Assembly: GCF_011752565.1 (NCBI RefSeq)
Contig: NZ_VWXK01000021.1
Span: 39,200 to 103,199 of the forward strand
DNA: 64,000 bases
Source of the DNA: Pantoea sp. Ap-967
GTDB taxonomy: Bacteria; Pseudomonadota; Gammaproteobacteria; Pseudomonadales; Pseudomonadaceae
Reading direction: 5' to 3'
Shown: piece by piece, positions 45,781-53,684 of the stretch
How the letters are laid out: the number at the start of each line of letters is the position of its first letter
How positions within the stretch are numbered: position 1 is the stretch's first letter
Notes under the pieces: model-generated
What the model was told of the DNA's origin: nothing
Databases searched by the model: none
What the model saw: the letters and a program-made list of their open reading frames with translations, nothing else
Made by a program: the position numbers and the translations under genes

Positions 45781-47592
45781 TCAGGTGATATCGGCCTTGG
45801 CCGGCTCATCCAGGCCCATGGCATGCAAGCGGGCATAATGGCCATTAGCCGCAAGCAGCTCGGCGTGGGTGCCACGCTCCACCAGGCGGCCCTGGTCCAT
45901 CACCAGGATCTGGTCGGCCTTCTCGATGGTCGACAGGCGGTGCGCGATCACCAGCGTGGTACGGCCCTGCATCACGTGGTCGAGGGCGGCCTGGATGTGC
46001 CGCTCCGACTCGGTGTCCAGCGCCGAGGTGGCCTCGTCGAGAATCAGCAATGGCGCATTCTTCAGCAGCGCACGGGCAATCGCCAGGCGCTGGCGCTGGC
46101 CACCGGACAGCAGCACGCCGTTCTCGCCCACTTCAGTGTCGAAGCCCTTGGGCAGGCGGTCGACGAACTCCTTGGCATAGGCATCGGCAGCGGCGGCTTC
46201 GATGTCTGCGCGCGGGGCGCCGGCCAGGTCGCCGTAGGCAATGTTGTTGGCCACGGTGTCGTTGAACAGGGTGACGTGCTGGGTCACCTGCGACACGTGC
46301 CGGCGCAGGTTGCGCAGGCGGTACTGCTCGATTTCCACGCCGTCGAGCAGGATCTGCCCCTGGTCGTGGTGGTAGAAGCGCGGAATCAGCGCCGCCAGGG
46401 TCGACTTGCCGCTGCCCGAGCGGCCGACCAGGGCGATCATCTGCCCAGGCTCGGCGACGAAGCTGATGTCGCTCAGCACCTCACGCTCGGTGCCTGGGTA
46501 GGTGAAGCTCAGGTTGCGCACTTCGAGGCGGCCTTCCACACGGTCCTTCTCGACGGTGCCGGCATCCACCTCAGGCTCCTCGTCCAACTGCTCGAAGATG
46601 CTCTCGGCGCCCGCCAGGCCCTTCTGGATGGTGGAGCTGACTTCCGACAACTGGCGAATCGGCTTGGGCAGCAGGCCCGCGGCGGTGATATAGGCCACCA
46701 GGTCGCCTGCAGTGGATTCGCCGCGCAGGAACAGCACCAGGAACATCAATGCGGCCATGGCGCTGTAGATCACCAGCTGCAGCATCGGCGTGTACAGCGA
46801 GCCGGTCTTGGTCATGCGCAGCTGCTTGTCGGTGTTGCTCTGGCTGGCCTTGCCGAAGCGCTGCTGCTCGTAGGCCTCGCCGCCGAAGCTGCGCACCACG
46901 CGGTAACCCTGGATGGTCTCGGAGGCAACATGGGTGACATCGCCCATGGCCACCTGGATTTTCTTGCTCTGTTTGCGGAATTTCTTGCTGGCCACGCTGA
47001 CCATCACGGCGATCACCGGCAGGATGGCGACCATCACCAAGGTCAGGTGCCAGTTCATCCACAGCAGGTAGGCAAACAGGAACACCACCGTCAGGCCTTC
47101 GCGGATCACGACCTTGATGGCGTCGGTGGCGGCGCCGGTGACCATGGTCACGTTGAAGGTGATACGCGAGATCAGGTGCCCGGAGTTGTGGTTGTCGAAG
47201 TAGCGGTTAGGCAGCACCAGCAGCTTGTTGAACAGTTCCACGCGCAGGTCATGCACCAGGCACAGGGACACCTTGGCCAGGAAGTAGTTGCCCAGGAACG
47301 AGCCCAGGCCCTGCCAGGCGGCGATCAGGATGATCAGCAATGGCACGGCCTGCAGCAGCTGCAGGTCGCGCAGGTAGGGAACGTTGGGGAACAACACCGC
47401 TTCGGGGTTGCTCAGCCCATCGACGAAATACTTGAGGATCCCGGCCAGCATGGGCTGGGTGGAGGCAAAGATCACAAAACCGACAATGCTCAGCAGGAAA
47501 ATGCCGACATAGGGTTTCACATAGCTCAGCAGCCGGAAGTAGATCTTCAGGCTGGAGGTGTGCTCCGCCGGTCGCGGTGTTTCGGCCATCAT
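45781..47592 (-). CDS. msbA: MsbA, lipid A-core flippase
   Basis: A 603-residue half-transporter: six membrane helices in the first 330 residues, then an ABC domain with LVGRSGSGKSTLAALIPRF (Walker A), LSGGQRQRLAIARALL (signature) and LLILDEATSALD (Walker B). It works as a homodimer that moves lipid A-core across the inner membrane. Position next to hldE and the core genes supports MsbA over other exporters. Two adjacent ATGs (47592 and 47589) are possible starts. Confidence 0.95.
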   Translation of the reverse strand: MMAETPRPAEHTSSLKIYFRLLSYVKPYVGIFLLSIVGFVIFASTQPMLAGILKYFVDGLSNPEAVLFPNVPYLRDLQLLQAVPLLIILIAAWQGLGSFLGNYFLAKVSLCLVHDLRVELFNKLLVLPNRYFDNHNSGHLISRITFNVTMVTGAATDAIKVVIREGLTVVFLFAYLLWMNWHLTLVMVAILPVIAVMVSVASKKFRKQSKKIQVAMGDVTHVASETIQGYRVVRSFGGEAYEQQRFGKASQSNTDKQLRMTKTGSLYTPMLQLVIYSAMAALMFLVLFLRGESTAGDLVAYITAAGLLPKPIRQLSEVSSTIQKGLAGAESIFEQLDEEPEVDAGTVEKDRVEGRLEVRNLSFTYPGTEREVLSDISFVAEPGQMIALVGRSGSGKSTLAALIPRFYHHDQGQILLDGVEIEQYRLRNLRRHVSQVTQHVTLFNDTVANNIAYGDLAGAPRADIEAAAADAYAKEFVDRLPKGFDTEVGENGVLLSGGQRQRLAIARALLKNAPLLILDEATSALDTESERHIQAALDHVMQGRTTLVIAHRLSTIEKADQILVMDQGRLVERGTHAELLAANGHYARLHAMGLDEPAKADIT

Positions 47593-47776
47593 CGAGCTCG
47601 CTGTTCAGGTTGAACCGCGAATTTTACCACAGGCGTCGTTTTCGGCACGCCCCCAGGCGACGACAGCGGCATGGCGGGTCGCCACAGCGCCATTGCAAGA
47701 CGCTGTCATGGTGTTGGCGCATTATTTTCGGCATTATTACCGGTCATTTTGCTTGCCAGACGACAAGGCCCTACCC

Positions 47777-48382
47777 ATGCAATGCTCCCGGCTCACCCAA
47801 GTCGACTTCGACCAGCTGACTCTTGGCGCCCAGATACTGGAGGCGGACAGCCATGGGGCCAAGGTCTACCTGCTCAAGGATGGCAACTTCCTCAAGGTGT
47901 TTCGCCGCAAGCGCCTGATCTCATCGGCGCTGCTGCGCCCCTACTCGCAGCGCTTCGTCGACAATGCCACGCGCCTTGCGCAGCTGGGCATCCCCACGCT
48001 GGAAGTGATCAGCCAGCACAAGCTGGACCTGCCAGGGCGCACTGCCGTGCTGTACCGCCCGCTGCCGGGGCGCACACTGCTGCAGATGTCGCGTGACGAG
48101 GATTTCAGCTGGGGCACCTACCTGCCGCGGTTGATCGAGCTGATTCGCCAACTGCACCGTAGCGGCATCTACTTCCGCTCGCTGCACCTGGGCAATGTGG
48201 TGGTAACGCCCGATCAGCGCCTGGGCCTGATCGACGTAGCCGACATGCGCTTCCTGCGCCCGCCCCTGTCAGCCCGCATGATTCGCCGCAACGTGCAGCA
48301 CATGGTGAGCTACATCGAGCGGGAAAACCTGGGCGAACGCTTCCCCCTCGCCGACTTCAAGGCCGCCCTGCTGGCCCACTGA
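47777..48382 (+). CDS. Kinase-fold protein ('toluene tolerance'-type), LPS context
   Basis: From ATG 47777 (AAGG upstream) the protein is 201 residues: ILEADSHGAKVYLLKDGNFLKVFRRKR resembles the nucleotide loop and Lys of WaaP/Kdo-kinase folds, and HRSGIYFRSLHLGNVVV...LGLIDVADMRF resembles the catalytic and metal loops. In standard kinases the loop is H-x-D or R-D-L-H-x-x-N; here the Asp is Ser (RSLHLGN). It is annotated as a toluene tolerance protein in related genomes. It may modify LPS core or be a pseudo-kinase. The frame continues 73 codons upstream into the msbA start region and that part is doubtful. Confidence 0.78.
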   Translation: MQCSRLTQVDFDQLTLGAQILEADSHGAKVYLLKDGNFLKVFRRKRLISSALLRPYSQRFVDNATRLAQLGIPTLEVISQHKLDLPGRTAVLYRPLPGRTLLQMSRDEDFSWGTYLPRLIELIRQLHRSGIYFRSLHLGNVVVTPDQRLGLIDVADMRFLRPPLSARMIRRNVQHMVSYIERENLGERFPLADFKAALLAH

Positions 48383-48399
48383 ACGCAAGCCGCACTTCC

Positions 48400-48420
48400 C
48401 GAGCACGGCACACGTGCTCG
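48400..48420. terminator. Small convergent hairpin
   Basis: CGAGCACG and CGTGCTCG form an eight-bp stem with a five-base loop in the 40-bp gap between the kinase-fold gene and the convergent glycosyltransferase gene. It is a candidate terminator without a clear T run. Confidence 0.5.
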
Positions 48421-48422
48421 AA

Positions 48423-49196
48423 TCAGTGCACCAGAAAGGAAATACCCAGGCCGATGAAGGCCCCCATCACCAGCGTCGCGGCCAGCTTCACCCGGTCGCG
48501 GCTGCGCCGCTTGGCCTTGCGCCGCACTTCCTCGGGCAAGGTCACGTGGTTGCCGAAGCCTGTGTGCAACACCGCATCGCCTTCTAGGGTCACGGCGTTC
48601 AGGCCCAGCTCGGCATAGCGCCGGGACAGCGCCTTCTCCCCGGAATAGCCGGCAAATGGCGCACAGCGCTGGTAATCGCTCAGCCGGCGAAGGCCAGGGT
48701 TCAGCGAAAAGGCCTGCCACTCGGGCTTGTCGGACAACAGCGGGTAACACGGCACGCCTGCAATCACCTGGCGCTCGCCCAGGTGGATGTACGGGCTGTG
48801 GATGGCTAGGTCATGGGCATGGCTGCGCAGCCACACCTGCAGCAGGTCCGGGCGCTGTTCGAGAATGGCCTGGGAGTCTTCGACGAAATGTTCGCGGTAG
48901 AACTGCCAGTCGTCCTCGCAGTGGAAAACGTACGCCGTCTTCACCTGGCTGTAGGCCAGGTCGATGGACGCCAACTGGCCAAGCTTTGGCCGGTTGACGA
49001 ACACCCGGCAATGCGGCCTCCAATGCGCCGGCACTGCGTCGTGCACGGCATCGTCCCCCGAGTCTTCGGTGATGAAGACTTCGCGGATGGCGGCCGTGTT
49101 ATAGCGGTCGAAACTCTCAAGGGTAGCCTTGAGCAGGTCAAAGCGGCCACAACTGGTCACGACCAGCGTGACATCACTCTCATGGGAAAAGCGCAC
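48423..49196 (-). CDS. Family 2-like glycosyltransferase, C-terminal membrane anchor
   Basis: The 257-residue protein begins with DVTLVVTSCGRFDLLKATLESFDRYN, a GT-A type nucleotide-sugar fold, and has YVFHCEDDWQFYREHF, where EDD is the likely metal-binding acidic cluster. The end (VKLAATLVMGAFIGLGISFLVH) is one membrane helix. It probably adds a core or surface sugar; which one cannot be told. It is the last gene of the 55.4-to-48.4 kb minus-strand run. Confidence 0.85.
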   Translation of the reverse strand: MRFSHESDVTLVVTSCGRFDLLKATLESFDRYNTAAIREVFITEDSGDDAVHDAVPAHWRPHCRVFVNRPKLGQLASIDLAYSQVKTAYVFHCEDDWQFYREHFVEDSQAILEQRPDLLQVWLRSHAHDLAIHSPYIHLGERQVIAGVPCYPLLSDKPEWQAFSLNPGLRRLSDYQRCAPFAGYSGEKALSRRYAELGLNAVTLEGDAVLHTGFGNHVTLPEEVRRKAKRRSRDRVKLAATLVMGAFIGLGISFLVH

Positions 49197-49263
49197 CGCA
49201 CCCCCTCCGTGTTACATCGCTCGACGTTTGTTCGCCAGCCCCAGGCGCCAAAAGTTCTTTTCG

Positions 49264-50220
49264 TTAGATGCCCAGCTTCAACCGCAGCCGCTGCCATGCA
49301 GACAAGGGCGGTTGCGGCCTGAGTGCCGGGCGCATGTGTTCGACGATGCTACGGCCTACCTCAGCGAAACTAAAGCGGGAAACTGCCAGCTGGCGCCCGT
49401 TTTCGCCAATTTTCCGCGCCAGTTCCGGGTCGGCGCGCAAGGTACGCAGCTTGGCCTGCAAGGTCGGAATGGTGTCATACAGCACCACGTTGTGCATGTC
49501 TTGCAAGCCCAGGGCGCGGTTTTCCGCCTCGCCCTGGTCGAAGGCCAGCAGCACGCAGCCGCAGGCCATGGCCTCGAAGTTCTTGATCATGTATTCGCCC
49601 ATGCCCACGTCGGCACTGACGAAAAAGCGGATGCGGTTGAGCGTGTTGCAGTAGTCTTCACCCGAATTGGTACGGGTCACCACCAGGTTCTCCACCCGCC
49701 CCAGCTCGTCGAGCAGCGCCTTGCGCCCGCTGTAGGCGACACTGTTGGTACTGCCGACGAACGCCAGCTCGATGTCGCGCTCGCGGCCCTGGTCGGCAAG
49801 CAGCTGCTCATCGTAGCCCTTGGGCACGAACACGGCGTCGAAGCCTTCCTCGCGCAGGCGCTCGCTGACCCTGTAGCCCGAACTGATGACGCGCACCCAG
49901 GGCAGCTGGCGGTAATGCGCGCTGAACTTGCCGGTGTACTTGCAGGGGATGTAGTTCTGGTAGGCATCGTGTTCGAGGATAACCAGGTTGGGCACCGTGC
50001 GAATGAACGCCACCTGGCGGATCTCCTGCTTGAAGCGCAGGAAGAACACGATGCGGTCGTAGCGCTCCACCTGCACTTCGCGCTTGAAGTAACGGCGCAG
50101 GTTGCGCTGGTCGTCGCTGCTCAGCCAGCGCAGGTCGCATTCACAGTTGGCCGCGACGCCGTCGTACAGGCGATCGAGGATCGCGCGCTGTTCCTTCTGT
50201 ACCAGAAATAGGACTTTCAT
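49264..50220 (-). CDS. ssg: Ssg-like glycosyltransferase
   Basis: From ATG 50220 the protein is 318 residues: MKVLFLVQKEQRAILDRLYDGVAANCECDLRWLSSDDQ; the second half has GMGEYMIKNFEAMACGCVLLAFDQGEAENRALGLQDMHNVVLYD, the GT-B (GT4/CgeB-like) donor site with its Glu. The match to Pseudomonas Ssg (PA5001-type) is by memory of sequence start and gene order; Ssg affects LPS/exopolysaccharide, phage sensitivity and surface behaviour. It lies 37 bases past dnpA. Confidence 0.85.
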   Translation of the reverse strand: MKVLFLVQKEQRAILDRLYDGVAANCECDLRWLSSDDQRNLRRYFKREVQVERYDRIVFFLRFKQEIRQVAFIRTVPNLVILEHDAYQNYIPCKYTGKFSAHYRQLPWVRVISSGYRVSERLREEGFDAVFVPKGYDEQLLADQGRERDIELAFVGSTNSVAYSGRKALLDELGRVENLVVTRTNSGEDYCNTLNRIRFFVSADVGMGEYMIKNFEAMACGCVLLAFDQGEAENRALGLQDMHNVVLYDTIPTLQAKLRTLRADPELARKIGENGRQLAVSRFSFAEVGRSIVEHMRPALRPQPPLSAWQRLRLKLGI

Positions 50221-50257
50221 TGCTTTCCTTGGGCGCTTTGCGCCATCGCGGTCGGGG

Positions 50258-51661
50258 TTACAGCTCACGCCGCCAGAACAGCTCATGCCGGCGCACGGCC
50301 TTGCGGAAGAATTCATTCTCCCCGTAAGGCGAGGGGCGCCGGCCCGCCAGCCAGCGCTGCAGCAAGCGGCGCAGGCGACGCTTGAACGGCGCCGACGGCT
50401 GCAGGTCGTGCATCATCCCCAGGGCCATGGCCTTGTCACGCTGGGTGGCCAGGCTCAGCACCAGGCTGCACGGGGCCCATGCCTGGTCGGCTTGCAGCTG
50501 CGGCGGCAAGGCCACGCCATCGCCACTGTCGCCCATGGGCCAGCGGTCGTTGTCGTGCAGGTGGTTGGCGTAACACAGCAACGTTTGCGGCTGCCAGGCC
50601 AGGCCTTGCAAGGCTTCCAGCACAGCAGCCTGGGCGCAGATGTGATCGGGGTGCGGGTCGAGCTGCGGGTGCGGCATCACCAGCACTTCGGGCCTGGCCA
50701 GTTCCAGCAAGGCACGCAGGTCGGCCAGCAGGTTCTGCCAGGTGGGGGCGCCATCCTGGTCGCCCGGCAGCGGGAACGGGTTGAACTGGCGGAACGGGCG
50801 GATATCGGCCATGTCGGCTTCACGCGAGGCCGCTGGTTGGCCAGGCGCCGCCTGCATGGCAGGCAGCTGCAGGCAGAAATAGCCCAGTTGCACGCAGCGC
50901 GCTTCCGGCACCCCGGCCCAGCGCGGTACGGCGATGCTGTCCCAGGCGCGCAGGCGGCCTTTGAGCCGGGCGGCCTCGGCTTTGCCCAGGCCCATCTGCT
51001 GATAATGCTCGGCTTCGATTTCACCGGCGGTCAGGGTCACCACCCAGGTTTCCTCGGCCTGGCTGTACAGGCCATAGGCGGCAAGCTCGGCATCGTCAGC
51101 GTGCGGTGCAATGACCATGACGCGGCGGCGCTGCAGCTCGACGCTTGGGGTTACCCACAGGCGCGGCTCGCCCTGCAGCCGGCAATGGCGCCCGCGCACG
51201 CGCAGGGAACCGGCCTGCAACGGCGCGGCCAGCCCGGTGAGATTCAGATAGCGCACACCGGCAACACCGCGCTCGAAGGTTTGCCGGTCGGCAAGGCCTG
51301 CGCCTTGTAGCTCTACCCGTGGGTCGAGCAAGCGCCCCAGCCAGTTGCTTTTCACCCGTACTTCGAGCACCAGGGTTTCATCACCCTGCAAGGGCACGTC
51401 GGCCTTGAGCACACCTTCGCGCAGGGTCACCGGCGCTTCATGGGTGTGCTCGCCAAAACGGTAGGCGTAGTCCTCGCCCGGGGTGTAGAACAAGTGGTCG
51501 GCAAACCAGGCTTCATGCGCCGCCCACAGCACCGGCAGCAGCACCAGCGGCAGCCACCACCAGGCGAACAGGCCCAGGGCCACCAGCAGCACCAGGCTGG
51601 CCAGCACGCCCAGGCGCTTGTTGCGCCGGTGGCGCTTGAGTAACTGCTGCTTGCGACTCAC
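50258..51661 (-). CDS. dnpA: PIG-L family de-N-acetylase (DnpA-like)
   Basis: The GTG at 51661, overlapping the Mig-14-like stop as GTGA, gives 467 residues. Two N-terminal membrane segments (about 17-48, LGVLASLVLLVALGLFAWWWLPLVLLPVLWAAH) precede a beta domain and a PIG-L zinc deacetylase with VIAPHADDAELAAYGLY and DPHPDHICAQAAVLEAL. The P. aeruginosa counterpart DnpA sits at the same place in the LPS-core cluster and is reported to influence fluoroquinolone persistence. It probably removes an acetyl from a core amino sugar. Confidence 0.88.
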   Translation of the reverse strand: MSRKQQLLKRHRRNKRLGVLASLVLLVALGLFAWWWLPLVLLPVLWAAHEAWFADHLFYTPGEDYAYRFGEHTHEAPVTLREGVLKADVPLQGDETLVLEVRVKSNWLGRLLDPRVELQGAGLADRQTFERGVAGVRYLNLTGLAAPLQAGSLRVRGRHCRLQGEPRLWVTPSVELQRRRVMVIAPHADDAELAAYGLYSQAEETWVVTLTAGEIEAEHYQQMGLGKAEAARLKGRLRAWDSIAVPRWAGVPEARCVQLGYFCLQLPAMQAAPGQPAASREADMADIRPFRQFNPFPLPGDQDGAPTWQNLLADLRALLELARPEVLVMPHPQLDPHPDHICAQAAVLEALQGLAWQPQTLLCYANHLHDNDRWPMGDSGDGVALPPQLQADQAWAPCSLVLSLATQRDKAMALGMMHDLQPSAPFKRRLRRLLQRWLAGRRPSPYGENEFFRKAVRRHELFWRREL

Positions 51662-52554
51662 GCCTGGAACACCGGCACGGGGTTGCACCAACGGTCCTTG
51701 TACTCGCGGTCGGCGCGGCCGAACGAGAAGCGCAGGGGTTTGCCGCGCGCGCGGGCATCGTCCCAGGCGGCCTGGGTATTGAGGAAGCTCAGCACGCTGC
51801 CTGGGCTGAAGGCCTTGAGTTGCGGGTCGACGCCACCGTTGATGTACTCGACGCTGATCCACTCCGGCGCTTCAACCCGGTAAACCAGCTGGATGGCGAT
51901 CGGCTTGCCGTCGAGCAGCAGCACCGAGCCGATCAGCAGCTCGCGCAAGCGCTCCAGCACCTCGCCCATGCGCTCGGCGCCAGTGGCCGGGAAGCCCCAG
52001 CGGCGCTGGAACAGGTCGCAGTACATGGTGGCAATTTCAGCAGCGCTGAAGTCGCTGATGGGGCGCACCTGGCCACCGGCCTCTTCCAGCAGGCGCAGTT
52101 CGCGGCGCTGGTTGTAGCGGAATTTCTTTGACAGGTCTTCATGGGCACGGGCCATGGCCAGCTGCTCTTTCTGTACCTTGAGGCCGCTGAAGCGCCCCTG
52201 GTTCAGTTCGGACAGGTAGCGCGCCGCGTGACGCAGCGGCGCGCCGGCATCGGCGGCCGCGGGCAGGATGATTTCGGCATTGCCCAGGTCGAACAGGGCT
52301 TTCTTGCCGGCCTGCTTGAGCACGTCCTTGGCCAGCGCCAGGTGGCGGCCCCAGGTCGGGATCGCTGCTTTAAGTTCACCGCCCTGGTACCAACCCAGGT
52401 AGCGCACGGGAATCTGCGCCAGGTCCGCCAGTTGCTCGACCACCAGCGGGTGCGTGGCCACACTGCCGCCAAAGCGTGCCCATGCCTGGGCGTATGCCGT
52501 GGCGTCGATGGTTTGCCAACCGCGCTCGCGCAAGGCCCGAATACGATTGAACAT
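51658..52554 (-). CDS. Mig-14-like GNAT-fold protein
   Basis: A 298-residue protein: MFNRIRALRERGWQTIDATAYAQAWARFGGSVATHP, central KFRYNQRRELRLLEEAGGQVRPISDFSAAEIATMYCDLFQRRWGF and ISVEYINGGVDPQLKAFSPGSVLSFLNTQAAWDDARARG. This matches the Mig-14 family (acetyltransferase-like), which supports resistance to cationic antimicrobial peptides in Salmonella and P. aeruginosa. It shares one base with the glycosyltransferase stop (TGATG) and overlaps dnpA, so coupling is tight. Confidence 0.85.
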   Translation of the reverse strand: MFNRIRALRERGWQTIDATAYAQAWARFGGSVATHPLVVEQLADLAQIPVRYLGWYQGGELKAAIPTWGRHLALAKDVLKQAGKKALFDLGNAEIILPAAADAGAPLRHAARYLSELNQGRFSGLKVQKEQLAMARAHEDLSKKFRYNQRRELRLLEEAGGQVRPISDFSAAEIATMYCDLFQRRWGFPATGAERMGEVLERLRELLIGSVLLLDGKPIAIQLVYRVEAPEWISVEYINGGVDPQLKAFSPGSVLSFLNTQAAWDDARARGKPLRFSFGRADREYKDRWCNPVPVFQA

Positions 52555-53684
52555 CAGGCCTGCCCCACCAGTGCGCGCACCTGCGGCAGCTGCCAGAAGG
52601 CCTCGCGCACCGCCGAATCGGAAAAACGCTCATGCAGGCGCTGCAGCATGTGCTCGGCGCACGCCTCACGTTGCTGTGCATCCAGCAGGGCCATGTGCTT
52701 GAGCCCCTGGGCCAACTGGCCGGCGTCGGCGAGCGGGAACAGCACGCCCACACCCTCCACCACTTCACGGGCACCGCCACAGGCCGTGGCCAGTACCGGC
52801 ACGCCGGCGACCATGGCTTCGAGCAGCACCATGCCGAACGGCTCGTGGTCGGAGCTCAGGGCAAACACGTCGAACGCCTGGAAATAGCGGCGGGCATCCG
52901 GCACCTGGCCAAGGAAGTCCACCTGCCCGGCGATACCCAGCTCGGCGGCCAGCGCCTTGAGCTTGGCCTCAAGGCGCCCCTCGCCAAGGATCGCCAGGCG
53001 CGCGCCAGCCGGCAGGCCCGGCAGCGCCTGGGCAAACCCGCGCAGCAAGGTGGCCTGGTCCTTGTCCGGGTGCAACCGGCCAACATTGCCGACCACCCAC
53101 GCCTGCGCATCCAGGCCCAGCACTTCACGGGCCTCGGCACGCGGCGCCAGGGCCGCCTGCAGGGCGCCGATGTCGATACGGTTGTACAGGGTCTGGATGC
53201 GCTCGGCCGGCCACGTTGGCAGGCAACGGCGCATGTCGTCGCGCACCGCATCCGACACGCCGAGCAGGCTCAGGCGCTTGGCGAACAAGTTGGCGAACAG
53301 CCGCCGCCCTTTGCGCTGGTAGTCGCCAAAGGCATGGTGCACGCCGATCACTGGCAGGCCAGTGCCCAGCAACGCCACGTAGATGGGCTTGAAGCGGTGG
53401 GCGATGCAGAAGCTGAAATGGCGTTCGGCAGCGATCCGCCGCAAGGCGCGGATCGCGCCGAGCTTCAGGCCGCGAACGGCCTTGGAGCTGAATTCGAGAA
53501 ACAGCACCTCGTCCGACGCGCAGCCAGCCGCCACCTGCGGGTCGGCGGCGCCAGTGAGGAACACGGTGGTGACCTTGTAGCCGCTGCCCTGGAACAGGCT
53601 GGCGTATTGACGGGCGCAGTCGAGGAACGGCCCGTCATAGCCATGGCAGAACTGCAGGATGCGCGGTTCAGAGCGGCTGGTCAT
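52554..53684 (-). CDS. wapH: GT4 glycosyltransferase (WapH-like)
   Basis: The 376-residue GT-B enzyme has NVGRLHPDKDQATLLRGFAQAL, ARLAILGEGRLEAKLKALA and SSDHEPFGMVLLEAMVAGVPVLATACGGAREVV with the E-x7-E donor motif. Position between the carbamoyltransferase and Mig-14-like genes matches WapH of the P. aeruginosa core locus, proposed to add a core glucose. The gene overlaps wapO by 17 bases. Confidence 0.86.
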   Translation of the reverse strand: MTSRSEPRILQFCHGYDGPFLDCARQYASLFQGSGYKVTTVFLTGAADPQVAAGCASDEVLFLEFSSKAVRGLKLGAIRALRRIAAERHFSFCIAHRFKPIYVALLGTGLPVIGVHHAFGDYQRKGRRLFANLFAKRLSLLGVSDAVRDDMRRCLPTWPAERIQTLYNRIDIGALQAALAPRAEAREVLGLDAQAWVVGNVGRLHPDKDQATLLRGFAQALPGLPAGARLAILGEGRLEAKLKALAAELGIAGQVDFLGQVPDARRYFQAFDVFALSSDHEPFGMVLLEAMVAGVPVLATACGGAREVVEGVGVLFPLADAGQLAQGLKHMALLDAQQREACAEHMLQRLHERFSDSAVREAFWQLPQVRALVGQA

